Shown: piece by piece, positions 1 to 9,220 of the stretch | Numbering within the stretch: position 1 is the first letter of the stretch | How the letters are laid out: each line of letters starts with the position of its first letter | Assembly: GCF_023161965.1 (NCBI RefSeq) | Contig: NZ_JALNTY010000001.1 | Coordinates: 310,001 to 374,000, forward strand | Length of the DNA stretch: 64,000 bases | Direction: 5' to 3' | From: Anaerosoma tenue | Lineage (GTDB): Bacteria > Actinomycetota > Coriobacteriia > Anaerosomatales > Anaerosomataceae | Position numbers and translations under genes: made by a program | Notes under the pieces: model-generated | What the model was told of the DNA's origin: nothing | Database searches by the model: none | Seen by the model: the letters and a program-made list of their open reading frames with translations, nothing else

Positions 1-2
1 TG

Positions 3-83
3 ACCCGTCGTATGGAGGGCCTCGAAGGGGTATCTCTGGAGACAGACGGGGCCGAAAGACTCAGAGAGGTGGTACTCGGATGA
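3..83 (+). CDS. fabD: Malonyl-CoA:ACP transacylase FabD, C-terminal end only (partial)
   Basis: An open frame enters from the window's left edge and stops at 81-83, its TGA overlapping the ATG of fabG. Only 26 residues are visible, beginning TRRMEGLEGV and ending in a short helix-like tail ([10 protein letters not shown]). This resembles the last segment of FabD, where an L-x-R-R-[ILM] stretch is followed by a terminal helix. The assignment rests mainly on position, since fabD usually precedes fabG and acpP. FabD loads malonyl groups onto acyl carrier protein. The fragment is too short to exclude another gene. Confidence 0.5.
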   Translation, partial: TRRMEGLEGVSLETDGAERLREVVLG

Positions 84-829
84 ACCGTCTCGAGGGACGT
101 GTCGCGCTCGTGACGGGTGGCTCGCGAGGTATCGGCGCCGCCATCGCCACACGGCTCGCTGCAGAAGGAGCATCCGTGGCGATCGGCTTCGCGGGTCGTG
201 AGGAAGCAGCCTCCGAGGTCGTCTCGGCGATCGAGAAGGCAGGTGGCAGGGCTCTCGCCCTACAGGGCGACATCAGCGACCCTGACGCGAGCGCCGCGCT
301 CGTGGAGCGCACGGTATCCGAGTACGGGCGCCTCGATGTGCTCGTGAACAACGCGGGGATCACGCGTGACGGCCTGCTGGTCCGGATGTCCGACGACGAC
401 TGGCATGCGGTGATAGAGACCAACCTGAGCGGCGCGTTCTACACCACGCGGGCGGCCTCGCGGATCATGATGAAGCAGCGCGCGGGGTCTATCGTGAACA
501 TCGCTTCGGTCGTAGGCATGATGGGTAATGCCGGCCAGGTCAACTACGCTGCCGCAAAGGCCGGCCTGATCGGGCTGACGAAGACGGTCGCCCGCGAGCT
601 GGCCGGCCGTGGGGTGCGGGCCAACGCCGTCGCCCCCGGTTTCATCGAGACGGACATGACGGCATCGCTGCCTGACGCGGCACGTGAGGGCGCCTTGTCC
701 ATGATCGCGATGGGACGGATGGGGTCCGTCGAGGACATCGCGGCTGTGGTGGCGTTCCTTGCGAGTGACGATGCCGCATATATCACCGGTCAGGTCATCG
801 CCGTTGATGGCGGCATGACCTTCGCATAG
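80..829 (+). CDS. fabG: 3-oxoacyl-ACP reductase FabG
   Basis: NADPH-dependent reductase of the fatty-acid elongation cycle, converting 3-oxoacyl-ACP to 3-hydroxyacyl-ACP in the cytosol. The 249 residues are normal for FabG, a classical short-chain dehydrogenase. Visible motifs are the dinucleotide-binding TGGSRGIG at 12-19, NNAG at 90-93, and the catalytic tetrad N115, S143, Y156, K160 (YAAAK). The C-terminal VDGGM is also typical. The ATG overlaps the stop of the upstream fabD-like frame, which fixes the start and implies translational coupling. acpP follows 38 bases downstream. Confidence 0.97.
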   Translation: MNRLEGRVALVTGGSRGIGAAIATRLAAEGASVAIGFAGREEAASEVVSAIEKAGGRALALQGDISDPDASAALVERTVSEYGRLDVLVNNAGITRDGLLVRMSDDDWHAVIETNLSGAFYTTRAASRIMMKQRAGSIVNIASVVGMMGNAGQVNYAAAKAGLIGLTKTVARELAGRGVRANAVAPGFIETDMTASLPDAAREGALSMIAMGRMGSVEDIAAVVAFLASDDAAYITGQVIAVDGGMTFA

Positions 830-867
830 CCGGGCCAACGCGACAGCGCTGGAAGGAGGTGTTTCGT

Positions 868-1110
868 ATGGAGCAGGAGGAGATCTTCGCGAAAGTGAAG
901 GACGTCATCGTCGACCAGCTCTCGGTGGATGATGACGATGTCACCCCCGAGGCGTCGTTCTTCGACGACCTCGGCGCCGACTCGCTCGATATCGTCGAGC
1001 TCGTCATGGCGCTTGAGGATTCGTTCGGCGTGTCCATCCCGGACGAAGAGGCCGAGTCGATCAAGACGGTCGGCGACGCGGTGGAGTACATCGCGACGAA
1101 CCTGGACTAG
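868..1110 (+). CDS. acpP: Acyl carrier protein AcpP
   Basis: Acyl carrier protein, the cytosolic scaffold carrying growing acyl chains on a phosphopantetheine arm. The 80-residue acidic protein contains the DSLD motif with the attachment serine at S39, followed by the usual helix II (IVELVMALE). I chose ATG 868 because the strong ribosome binding site GGAAGGAGGT lies at 851-860. An in-frame GTG at 859 overlaps that site and would add a non-conserved tripeptide. acpP is followed by a stable hairpin before the next gene, which may stabilise or limit its abundant message. Confidence 0.96.
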   Translation: MEQEEIFAKVKDVIVDQLSVDDDDVTPEASFFDDLGADSLDIVELVMALEDSFGVSIPDEEAESIKTVGDAVEYIATNLD

Positions 1111-1133
1111 CGCGGCTGAACCGGCCGCTTTGC

Positions 1134-1165
1134 GGCGGCACCACCCTCACGCGGGTGGTGCCGCC
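1134..1165 (+). terminator. Strong stem-loop after acpP
   Basis: A perfect 13-bp inverted repeat (arms 1134-1146 and 1153-1165, loop TCACGC) lies between acpP and the FabK-like gene. It has no T-tract, so it is probably a partial terminator or an mRNA 3'-end stabiliser rather than a full intrinsic terminator. It would let acpP be expressed above the genes downstream. Confidence 0.6.
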
Positions 1166-1186
1166 CGCGCACCGCTAGGAGGAAGC

Positions 1187-2149
1187 ATGGAGATGCCAAC
1201 GCTCACGATCGGATCCCGGACCGCTCGCCTGCCCATAGTCCAGGGCGGCATGGCGGTGCGGATCTCGCTCTCGCCGCTCGCCGCGGCTGTAGCCGAAGCC
1301 GGGGGAGTGGGACTGATCGCGGGTTCGGGTCTCACCGTCGACGAGTTGGCGGCCGAGGTGCGTGCGGCTCGCGCTGCCACCTCGGGTGTCATCGGCGTCA
1401 ACATCATGGTGGCCGTCCGGGCGTTCAAGGACCTCGTCCATGCCGCGATCGGCGAGGGCGTCGACCTGGTGGTCGCAGGCGCGGGCTTCTCCCGCGACGT
1501 CTTCGGCTGGTGCCGCGACGCAGGCGTGGAGTGCGTGCCGATCGTCGGCTCCGCGCGGGTGGCACGTCTGGCTGAGCGGTTCGGCGCGTCGGCGGTGGTC
1601 GTCGAGGGCGTGGACGCCGGAGGCCATCTCGGCACCGACCAGCACGTGGACGACCTTCTCCCTGAGATCCTGGACGCTGTGGACATCCCCGTCATCGCGG
1701 CGGGGGGGATCGTTACCGGAGCCGACATCAAGCGGATGCTCGATGCCGGCGCATCAGGGGTGCAGATGGGGTCACGGTTCGTCGCCACGGAGGAGTGTTC
1801 CGCTTCCGATGAGTTCAAACGGCTCTACCTCGAGGCGTGTGAAGACGACATCGTCCTCACCAAGAGCCCGGTGGGCCTTCCCGGCCGGGCGATCGTGAAC
1901 CCGCTCACCGAGCGTCTGGCGGTGGGAGACTACCCGCGCATAGAGCGGTGCAAGTCGTGCCTCAAGGAGTGCGGCAAAGAGTACTGCATCATGGATGCGC
2001 TCCAGCGTTCACAGCGAGGTGACGTGGTGGAGGGCCTGGTGTTCGCGGGCACATCGGCCGCCCGCATTCACGATATCCTGCCGGTAGGGGAGTTGATGGC
2101 GCGCCTCGAGGATGAGTGGCGCACGGCGACCGAGGAGGAAGCGCAGTGA
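1187..2149 (+). CDS. fabK: FabK-like enoyl-ACP reductase / nitronate monooxygenase family flavoprotein
   Basis: FMN-dependent TIM-barrel protein of 320 residues in the NMO/FabK family. Its place between acpP and fabF suggests it is enoyl-ACP reductase II, the last step of the elongation cycle. Motifs include VQGGM at 18-22, AGGHLG at 144-149 with H147, AAGGI at 171-175 and MGSRF at 194-198. A cysteine cluster (C255, C258, C262, C267) near the C terminus suggests a bound metal or cluster, as in some NMO-family members. ATG 1187 has AGGAGGAA just upstream. No fabI is visible here, which supports FabK; a nitronate monooxygenase remains possible. The TGA overlaps the fabF start. Confidence 0.75.
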   Translation: MEMPTLTIGSRTARLPIVQGGMAVRISLSPLAAAVAEAGGVGLIAGSGLTVDELAAEVRAARAATSGVIGVNIMVAVRAFKDLVHAAIGEGVDLVVAGAGFSRDVFGWCRDAGVECVPIVGSARVARLAERFGASAVVVEGVDAGGHLGTDQHVDDLLPEILDAVDIPVIAAGGIVTGADIKRMLDAGASGVQMGSRFVATEECSASDEFKRLYLEACEDDIVLTKSPVGLPGRAIVNPLTERLAVGDYPRIERCKSCLKECGKEYCIMDALQRSQRGDVVEGLVFAGTSAARIHDILPVGELMARLEDEWRTATEEEAQ

Positions 2150-3387
2150 GCAGACGTATCGTCGTCACGGGGCTGGGCGCGGTGTCGCCTGTAGGCGTCG
2201 GCATCGACGCCATGTGGGATTCGATCCGCAACGGTCGCAGCGGGGTAGGGCCCATCACCTCGTTCGACGCATCGGCGTACCCGGTCCGGTTCGCCGCCTG
2301 CGTGGACGACTGGGATCCGTCGCCGTGGATAGAGCCGAAGGAGGCCCGCCGCCTCTCGAGGTTCCAGCAGTTCGCCCTTGCCTCCGCGGTGATGGCGGTC
2401 GAGGACGCGGGTCTCGAGATCGACGATGAGAACGCGGACCGCGTGGGCGTGATCGTGGGCTCGGGCATCGGCGGCCTTGCCACGATGGAGGAGCAGAAGA
2501 CCGTGCTCGAGGAGAAGGGCCCCGCACGGGTGAGCCCCTTCCTCGTCCCGATGATGATCGTCGATCTCGCGGCCGGCCACATCTCGATCAGGCTCGGCGC
2601 CAAGGGGATCAACTACGCGCCGGTCTCCGCCTGCGCTACCGGGACGCACTCGATCGGCGAGGCGGGCGAGGCCATACGCAGAGGCGATGCCGACGTCGTC
2701 ATCGCCGGAGGTTTCGACTGCGGTGTCACACCGCTCGGCCTGGCGGGGTTCTCATCGGCCCGCTCACTGTCCACCCGGAACGACGATCCGCAAGGCGCGT
2801 CGAGGCCGTTCGACGCCGACCGCGACGGCTTCGTGATGGGCGAGGGCGGAGCCATCCTGGTCCTCGAGGATCTCGAGCACGCGCGGTCTCGCGGTGCGAG
2901 GATCTACGCCGAGCTCTCCGGCTACGGCGCATCCGCCGACGCGTATCACCTCACCGCTCCAGACCCGTCCGGTGACGGCGCCCGCAGGGCGATGCGGCAG
3001 GCTCTCGAACGCGCCGGGGTGGCACCGTCGGCGGTGGACTACATCAACGCCCACGGCACCTCCACCGGGCTGGGCGATGCCGCGGAGACAGGCGCCATCA
3101 AGCAGGTGTTCGGCGCGGACGCTCCGCCGGTGTCGTCCACCAAGTCGATGACCGGGCACCTCCTCGGCGGCGCCGGGTCGCTCGAAGCCGCCATCTGCGT
3201 GCTGGCTATGCGCGACGGTGTGCTGCCGCCCACGATCAACTACACGACACCCGACCCCGAGTGCGACCTCGACTACGTTCCCAATACCGCCCGCGAGGCC
3301 GATATCCGCTCGGCGCTCAGCAACTCCTTCGGATTCGGCGGCCACAACGCGACGCTGTTCTTCACCGTGCTGGAGGGGCTCGCCTGA
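2146..3387 (+). CDS. fabF: 3-oxoacyl-ACP synthase II FabF
   Basis: Condensing enzyme that extends acyl-ACP with malonyl-ACP. At 413 residues it matches FabF length. The thiolase-fold catalytic triad is visible: C163 in SACATG, the histidine in INAHGTST, and the second histidine in MTGHLLGGAG; the C-terminal SFGFGGHN is also conserved. I chose GTG 2146, which overlaps the upstream TGA and follows GAGGAGGAA, over an upstream in-frame ATG that would add ten unrelated residues. Its own stop overlaps the rnc ATG, so fatty-acid genes run straight into rnc and smc. Confidence 0.97.
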   Translation: MSRRIVVTGLGAVSPVGVGIDAMWDSIRNGRSGVGPITSFDASAYPVRFAACVDDWDPSPWIEPKEARRLSRFQQFALASAVMAVEDAGLEIDDENADRVGVIVGSGIGGLATMEEQKTVLEEKGPARVSPFLVPMMIVDLAAGHISIRLGAKGINYAPVSACATGTHSIGEAGEAIRRGDADVVIAGGFDCGVTPLGLAGFSSARSLSTRNDDPQGASRPFDADRDGFVMGEGGAILVLEDLEHARSRGARIYAELSGYGASADAYHLTAPDPSGDGARRAMRQALERAGVAPSAVDYINAHGTSTGLGDAAETGAIKQVFGADAPPVSSTKSMTGHLLGGAGSLEAAICVLAMRDGVLPPTINYTTPDPECDLDYVPNTAREADIRSALSNSFGFGGHNATLFFTVLEGLA

Positions 3388-4085
3388 TGTCCGGTTCGCT
3401 ACAGGATCGGGTCGCCCGGTCGCTCGGGTACCGGTTCCGCGACCCCGACCTGCTGGACGTGGCGCTCACTCATCCGTCCTACGCGGCGGAGCATGCCGGT
3501 ACGGAGGCATACGACCGACTGGAGTTCCTCGGCGACGCTGTCCTGGGCTTCCTGGTGGCCGATCGCACCTATCGCGCGTTCCCTGGGGAGCCCGAGGGAG
3601 ACCTGACCCGGCGCAAGCACTCCGTAGTGGCCGGCGAGTCGCTCGCACAGGCCGCAGACTCCCTCGGCATCGCCGACCTTCTGAGGCTCGGGAGAGGCGC
3701 CGACGCCGCCGGCGAGCGCGTTCGGAGCTCCGTGCTCGAGAACGCGCTCGAGGCGCTGGTAGGCGCCGTCTACCTCGACGGAGGTCTCGAGCCCGCGACG
3801 GCGCTCGTCGAACGCATCGTCGCCGCAGCCCCCGATGGGAAGACGAGCGCGCAGGGCGATCCCAAGTCGCTGCTCCAGCAACTCACGCAGGCACAGTGGG
3901 GTGTGCTCCCGCAGTACCGCGTGGTGTCTACCGACGGCCCTCCACACGATCGCAGATTCACGGTGGAGGTATCCGTGTCCGGAGAGGTCTCCGGCCGCGG
4001 CATCGGGGGGTCGAAGCAATCCGCTGAGAAGGCGGCGGCGACAGCCGCACTGGAGGCGCTGGAGGGGGGCTCGGGGGCCCGCTGA
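3387..4085 (+). CDS. rnc: Ribonuclease III
   Basis: Double-strand-specific endoribonuclease that processes rRNA precursors and structured mRNAs. The 232 residues comprise an endonuclease domain (about 1-150) and a C-terminal dsRNA-binding domain (about 155-228, ending GIGGSKQSAEKAAA). The RNase III signature RLEFLGDAV is at 44-52 with E46 and D50, and E122 lies in the second metal-binding helix. The residue usually Asp three positions before that Glu appears to be N119. ATG 3387 overlaps the fabF stop. The fab-rnc-smc-ftsY order is widespread in Gram-positive bacteria. Confidence 0.96.
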   Translation: MSGSLQDRVARSLGYRFRDPDLLDVALTHPSYAAEHAGTEAYDRLEFLGDAVLGFLVADRTYRAFPGEPEGDLTRRKHSVVAGESLAQAADSLGIADLLRLGRGADAAGERVRSSVLENALEALVGAVYLDGGLEPATALVERIVAAAPDGKTSAQGDPKSLLQQLTQAQWGVLPQYRVVSTDGPPHDRRFTVEVSVSGEVSGRGIGGSKQSAEKAAATAALEALEGGSGAR

Positions 4086-4099
4086 GCGCCGACCCGCTG

Positions 4100-4108
4100 T
4101 GGTAGGAT
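4100..4108 (+). promoter_or_regulatory. Candidate extended -10 promoter for smc
   Basis: TGG followed by TAGGAT (4103-4108) forms an extended -10 in the gap after rnc, about 67 bases before the smc start. No convincing -35 is present. Similar TGTG-TA boxes occur before rimP, rpsO and rpsB in this window, which supports the call. Confidence 0.4.
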
Positions 4109-4175
4109 ACGGGACGTCCGGCGCGGGGTCAGGCCCGGCACACCTACCGTCACATCCTGCGGAATGGGCTGTCAC

Positions 4176-7100
4176 TTGTACCTGAAGTCACTCACCCTCA
4201 AAGGGTTCAAGTCCTTCGCCGACAAGAGCCGTCTCGCGCTTGAGCCCGGGGTCACTGTCGTCGTGGGCCCCAACGGCTCGGGCAAGTCCAACATCTCCGA
4301 TGCGGTCCTGTGGGTGCTCGGCGAGCAGTCGGCCAAGACCCTTCGCGGCAACTCCATGGAGGACGTCGTATTCGCGGGTTCGTCGGCACGACAGGCTGTC
4401 GGCATCGCCGAGGTGGACCTCGTGCTCGACAATCGCAGCGGCACGCTGCCGCTCGAGTTCAGCGAAGTCACCATCACCCGTCGGATGTTCCGCAACGGGG
4501 AGAGCGAGTACCTGATCAACCAGTCGCCTTCGCGCCTCCTCGACATCCAGGAGCTGCTCCACGACACGGGCCTGGGACGCGACACCCACTCGATCATCAG
4601 CCAGGGCCGGCTCGACGAGATCCTCAACTCCAAGCCGGAGGACCGCCGCGCGCTCATCGAAGAGGCTGCCGGTGTGCTCAAGCACAAGAAGCGTAAGGTG
4701 CGGGCGGTACGCAAGCTCACTACGATGGACGTGCACCTCGACCGCATACGCGACGTCCTCACCGAGATCGACCGCCAGCTCAAGCCGCTGCAGAGACAGG
4801 CCGACAAGGCGCGCGAGTACCGCGAGATCGAGGCCGAGCTGCGCGATCTCGAGGTCGCCCTCGCTGTGGGGGACCTCCGGGCGCTGCAGGACCAGTGGGA
4901 CGGGCTTGAGCGGCGGGAGCGCGAGCGGGACGCCGAGGTCGACCTGGCGCGGTATCGCCTGGCTGAGAAGGAACGTGAGCTCGCCAGGTTCCAGTCGCTT
5001 CTCGAGGAGAAGGGCCTTTTCGTCGGCGATCTCTCAGAGCAGCGCCGGCGACTGCAGTCCGTTCTCGAACGGACCAACTCGGGGTTGCTCCTCCTGGAGG
5101 AGAAAGGCAAGAACCTCGTCGAGCGCTTGTCCGAGCTCCGTCAGAAGTTCCACCAGAGCGGCACGCGACTCGAGGCCAGGACGCAGGAGCTCGAGCAGAT
5201 CGCCGAGGAGCGGGCCGTCACGGAAGCCAAGATCCAGGCGCTGTACACGCAACTCGGTGAACTGCGCAGGGAGTCGGAGACGGCCCGCAAGGAGCGTCTT
5301 GCCGCCGAGGAGGCGCTCACCCGTGTGATGACGGAGAGCCGGCGCGCGCGCAAGGACGTTGACGATGCGCGCACGGAGCTTACGGACATCCAGCAGGCGC
5401 TCTCCGGCTTCGCTCTCGAATCGGAGATCCTCCAGGAGCGCGCCACGGCCGTCCGCGACAGTCGCTCGGCCCTCATGCAGACCCTGTCGGCCCGGCGGAA
5501 CCGGCTCGATCATCTTGAGAAGCGGATCGCGCGAGCCGGGAAGGAGCGCGATCTCGCAGCGTCCGAGGTCGACAAGCACGTCCGACTCACCGAGTCCAAA
5601 CGCATCGCATTGGACAGGCTCAGGAACGAGCTCGCCGAGGTCCGCGCAAGCATCCGTGGCCTCGAGGAGGTAGACCGGGCCTTCGAGAGCGCATCTCCGG
5701 CCCTCGCAACGCTGCTGGCCCGGGACGATGGTTCCCCGGGCGTCATCGGACCCGTCACGGATCACATCACCGTTCCTGCGGAGTACGAACAGGTCGTGGA
5801 GCGGGTGCTCGGCGCCGACGTCTTCTGTGTGCTCGTCCGGAGCAGCAGCGACCTGCGGCGCACTCTCGCTGTGCTTGAGGAGAACGGTGCGTCTGACTTC
5901 TCGCTGCTCGCAGTGGATGACGTCCGAACGGCGGAACTCCCGGCGGACGGTCCTGGCGTACGTCTCGTCGACCGCATCACCATCCCTGATGACCTGCGCC
6001 GCGCGCTGCACGCTCTCATCGGGGATGTGCGTGTCGTCGACTCGCTTGACGAAGCCATCGCCGATGCCGACGGCCCATGGCGGCTCGTCACACCACAGGG
6101 CCACATGGCCTGGTCCGGCGGCCGTCTCCGCAGGGGGCCGAACCTCGACGAAGACGCCGGTGTGATAGCCCGGAAGCGGCAGCTCGTCGAGCTCAACGAT
6201 CGTTACGCGGCCCTCGACTCCGAGGTCGGCGCGGCGGAGGCGGCGCTCGTGGCGGCGGGCGAGTCGCTCAGCGCGGCGCAGGAGGAAGCACTCGCCCTCG
6301 GCCAAGAGCTGGCCACGCTCACCGGTGAGGAGGCATCGCTTCGCGAGGAGGTCGGCCGGCTCGAACAGAGCGTCACCGATTCGGATACCGAGGCGGCGTC
6401 GATCGACCTGCGGATCAGGCAGATCGAGGAGAAGACCGCGAAGGACCGCCCCGCACAGCGCGCCCTCACCGAGAGGATCGACACGGGGCTTGCACGCATC
6501 GAGGAGCTCGAGGACTCGGCCGTGGCGATGCGTGAGGATCGGGACGCGCGGTTCAGGGTGGAGAGCGAGGTCGCCAACCGTCTTGGCGCGTGCCAGGTGG
6601 AGATCGCCGCGGTCTCCGAGCGCGAGGTCCACCTCAAGCGTCGGCAGGCCGCCCTTACCTCTGAGCTGCGCGAGCTGGAGCACGCCGTGACGCACTCAGG
6701 CGAGACAGCCGAGGCGCTCGAGACGCTCCGCGCCCGTGTCGAGCCGCTCCATGCGCTCTACCAGGTGCTGCTGGAGCGAAGCGAGCACTGGGCCGACAAG
6801 CTGCGTGATCGCGCCAGGTTCGAGCAGGCGGACTCCGAGTCGCTCCGGCAGACGATCCATGACGGTCAGGAGGCGGTGCGTCAGGCGCAAGCGGCTGTGG
6901 AGGCCGCGAGCGGTACCATGGCGGACGTGCGTGTGGACAAGGCTGCGCTCGAGGTGCAGGTCACAGCTGCCGTGAAGCGGATCGTGGAGGACCTCGGCGT
7001 GCCCATCGAGCGGGCGCTGGAGATCCCGCCGGTAGAGGATCGCGCTTCGGCCGGCGACCGCGCCATGAAGCTGCGCAAGCGAATCTCCAACCTCGGTCCG

Positions 7101-7712
7101 GTCAACCCGGTCGCGATGGAGGAGTTCTCCGGTCTCCAGGAGCGCCGTGACTTCATGCAGCTGCAGTTGGACGACCTGATGGCGAGCCGCAAGGCGCTGC
7201 AGAAGGTGGTCGCGGCGATAGACCGCAAGGTCCGCGACCGCTTCCTCGACACGTTCGAGCTCGTTGACGCTCACTTCCAGGAGGTCTTCAGCGTGCTGTT
7301 CCCCGGTGGGAACGCCTCTCTCACGCTCACCGAGCCGGACGATCCCGAGAACACCGGTGTGGAGGTGATCGCGCAACCGCGAGGCAAGCGCCTCCAGAAG
7401 ATGACCTTGCTCTCGGGTGGAGAGAAGTCACTCACCGCACTCGCGTTGCTCTTCGCCGTCTATCGCACCAGACCTTGCCCGTTCTACATCCTGGACGAGG
7501 TGGAAGCCGCGCTCGACGACACCAACCTGCGGCGGTTCATCGCGTTCGTCGACAGCATGCGGCATCACACCCAGTTCATCATCGTGACGCACCAGCGACG
7601 GACAATGGAGATGGCCGACGTGCTGTATGGCGTCTCCATGCAGGCCGACGGTGTCAGCAAGGTGGTCAGCCAGAAGCTCGACCGCGCCCTTCCCCACGGG
7701 GCGTCCGCATGA
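4176..7712 (+). CDS. smc: Chromosome segregation ATPase SMC
   Basis: Structural maintenance of chromosomes protein that, with ScpA and ScpB, compacts and resolves the chromosome. The 1178 residues are normal length. Walker A GPNGSGKS is at about 31-38; coiled coils run from about 170 to 480 and 680 to 1000 around a hinge near 500-650; the ABC signature LLSGGEKS starts at about 1078 and Walker B FYILDEVEAALDD follows at about 1103. The TTG at 4176 gives the conserved N terminus [M]YLKSLTLKGFKSF; an in-frame ATG at 4164 would add MGCH. The last bases overlap the ftsY start (ATGA). Confidence 0.97.
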   Translation: MYLKSLTLKGFKSFADKSRLALEPGVTVVVGPNGSGKSNISDAVLWVLGEQSAKTLRGNSMEDVVFAGSSARQAVGIAEVDLVLDNRSGTLPLEFSEVTITRRMFRNGESEYLINQSPSRLLDIQELLHDTGLGRDTHSIISQGRLDEILNSKPEDRRALIEEAAGVLKHKKRKVRAVRKLTTMDVHLDRIRDVLTEIDRQLKPLQRQADKAREYREIEAELRDLEVALAVGDLRALQDQWDGLERRERERDAEVDLARYRLAEKERELARFQSLLEEKGLFVGDLSEQRRRLQSVLERTNSGLLLLEEKGKNLVERLSELRQKFHQSGTRLEARTQELEQIAEERAVTEAKIQALYTQLGELRRESETARKERLAAEEALTRVMTESRRARKDVDDARTELTDIQQALSGFALESEILQERATAVRDSRSALMQTLSARRNRLDHLEKRIARAGKERDLAASEVDKHVRLTESKRIALDRLRNELAEVRASIRGLEEVDRAFESASPALATLLARDDGSPGVIGPVTDHITVPAEYEQVVERVLGADVFCVLVRSSSDLRRTLAVLEENGASDFSLLAVDDVRTAELPADGPGVRLVDRITIPDDLRRALHALIGDVRVVDSLDEAIADADGPWRLVTPQGHMAWSGGRLRRGPNLDEDAGVIARKRQLVELNDRYAALDSEVGAAEAALVAAGESLSAAQEEALALGQELATLTGEEASLREEVGRLEQSVTDSDTEAASIDLRIRQIEEKTAKDRPAQRALTERIDTGLARIEELEDSAVAMREDRDARFRVESEVANRLGACQVEIAAVSEREVHLKRRQAALTSELRELEHAVTHSGETAEALETLRARVEPLHALYQVLLERSEHWADKLRDRARFEQADSESLRQTIHDGQEAVRQAQAAVEAASGTMADVRVDKAALEVQVTAAVKRIVEDLGVPIERALEIPPVEDRASAGDRAMKLRKRISNLGPVNPVAMEEFSGLQERRDFMQLQLDDLMASRKALQKVVAAIDRKVRDRFLDTFELVDAHFQEVFSVLFPGGNASLTLTEPDDPENTGVEVIAQPRGKRLQKMTLLSGGEKSLTALALLFAVYRTRPCPFYILDEVEAALDDTNLRRFIAFVDSMRHHTQFIIVTHQRRTMEMADVLYGVSMQADGVSKVVSQKLDRALPHGASA

Positions 7713-8629
7713 CGCAAGCGCCCTGGTACAAGCGTCTTGGTGAGGGGCTCTCCCGGACCAGGGAGCAGCTGGGCGGAAGCCTCAACGTACTGCTACGGCG
7801 CGGTCCCGACCTCGACGATGACTTCTGGGACGGACTCGAAGAGGCGCTGATCCTCGCCGACATGGGCGCCCAGGCGGCGTCGGAGATGGTGGAACGCCTC
7901 AGGCGAGCCGCCGCTCGCGAAGCGCTGGCAGATGCGCCCGCGGTGGTCCACAGGCTCGTGGACGAGATCGCTGCCGAGGTCACCGTACCTGGCGACGATC
8001 CCTTCGACTCTGGTCCCGCATGCATCCTGATGGTCGGCGTCAACGGTACCGGGAAGACCACTAGCGTGGGGAAGCTCGCCGCTCAGCTTTCGGCCATGGG
8101 GCGCTCCGTGGTGATCGGCTCCGGCGATACGTTCCGGGCAGCCGCGATCGAGCAACTCCGCGTGTGGGGCGAGCGCGCGGGGGTTCCGGTGGTCGAGCGG
8201 GCCCACGGGGCCGATCCGGCCGCCGTGGCCTATGACGCCATCTCCGAGGCGCGCGTGCGCGACGCGGAGATCATCATCATCGACACCGCAGGACGCCTCC
8301 ATACCTCGCCCGACCTGATGGCGGAGCTCCAGAAGATCAAGCGGGTAGCCGAGCGGGAGAGTCCCTTCCCTGTGCGAACCATATTGGTGGTGGACGCCAC
8401 CACCGGCCAGAACGGTCTGGTGCAGGCACGGGAGTTCGATCGCGCCCTCGACCTCGACGGTGTGATACTGACCAAGCTCGACGGTACCGCCAAGGGCGGC
8501 ATCGTCGTTGCGGTCGCCCGCGGCATCGGCGTGCCCGTGGTCCGCATCGGGGTAGGTGAGGGGCTCGACGACCTCGAGCGGTTCGACCCCCTGTCGTTCG
8601 CGTCTGCGCTCGTCGGCGACGTCGACTGA
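7709..8629 (+). CDS. ftsY: Signal recognition particle receptor FtsY
   Basis: SRP receptor GTPase that docks ribosome-SRP complexes at the membrane for co-translational insertion. The 306 residues hold a four-helix N domain (about 1-90) and a G domain with GVNGTGKTT at 110-118, DTFRAAA at 140-146, DTAGR at 192-196 and TKLDG at 255-259. The long acidic A domain of E. coli FtsY is missing; only a short amphipathic start (WYKRLGEGL) remains, as in many Gram-positive bacteria. ATG 7709 overlaps the smc stop. Its partner Ffh is encoded two genes downstream. Confidence 0.97.
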   Translation: MTQAPWYKRLGEGLSRTREQLGGSLNVLLRRGPDLDDDFWDGLEEALILADMGAQAASEMVERLRRAAAREALADAPAVVHRLVDEIAAEVTVPGDDPFDSGPACILMVGVNGTGKTTSVGKLAAQLSAMGRSVVIGSGDTFRAAAIEQLRVWGERAGVPVVERAHGADPAAVAYDAISEARVRDAEIIIIDTAGRLHTSPDLMAELQKIKRVAERESPFPVRTILVVDATTGQNGLVQAREFDRALDLDGVILTKLDGTAKGGIVVAVARGIGVPVVRIGVGEGLDDLERFDPLSFASALVGDVD

Positions 8630-8634
8630 CGCCC

Positions 8635-9177
8635 GTGGAAGAACACCGTTTCATCCCGTGGCGCGAGAGCGACAGGCGGCTTCTTGTCACGGCCGCCATC
8701 CTTGCCCTTGCGCTCGGCATCTTCATCACCGTCTTCTACGTCGTCTTCACGACCATCCGGATAGACGGTCCCTCCATGGCGCCGACCCTCCTCAACGGGG
8801 ACCGGATCCTTCTCACGAAGGGCTACCCTGACCCCGCCGTCGGCGATGTCCTTTCGGTGAACGTCCCCGACGAGTACGGACGCAGCGTACGTGTGATCAA
8901 GCGCGTCGCCGCGATCGGGGGCGACACGGTCGAGGTCTTCGGTGACCGCATCTACGTGAACGGGGATCTGGCGCCTTCCGGCTACGGCGCGGTCCCCGAA
9001 CACGAGGACTTCTACGCTCCTCCGTTCGTCGTTCCCGACGGCATGGTCTACATCGCGGGTGACAACAGGGGTGTCTCGTACGACAGCCGCATCGTGGGGC
9101 CTGTGCCCGTGTCAGCCGTCAATGGTAGGGTTGTCGCTATCGTGTTCCCGCTGCACAGGCTCGGAGGCGTCGAGTAG
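8635..9177 (+). CDS. lepB: Signal peptidase I (first paralogue)
   Basis: Membrane-bound serine protease that removes signal peptides from exported proteins. The 180 residues have one N-terminal membrane segment (about 16-40) followed by the S26 domain, with nucleophile S47 in GPSMAP and general base K89 in VIKRVAAIGGD. The GDNRGVSYDSR box near the C terminus is also present. The GTG start at 8635 lies five bases after the ftsY stop, between the two SRP-pathway genes ftsY and ffh. A second paralogue lies at 12.7-13.2 kb. Confidence 0.93.
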   Translation: MEEHRFIPWRESDRRLLVTAAILALALGIFITVFYVVFTTIRIDGPSMAPTLLNGDRILLTKGYPDPAVGDVLSVNVPDEYGRSVRVIKRVAAIGGDTVEVFGDRIYVNGDLAPSGYGAVPEHEDFYAPPFVVPDGMVYIAGDNRGVSYDSRIVGPVPVSAVNGRVVAIVFPLHRLGGVE

Positions 9178-9220
9178 CCGCTGCAGCTCCGAGCCGCGTG
9201 TCACCGTCCGGAGGTATGCC

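Noticed and set aside
5034-6695. A 553-codon minus-strand frame inside smc
   Set aside because: It mirrors the SMC coiled-coil coding region, is rich in Leu/Glu/Arg from reverse-complemented codons, and has no homology or ribosome binding site.
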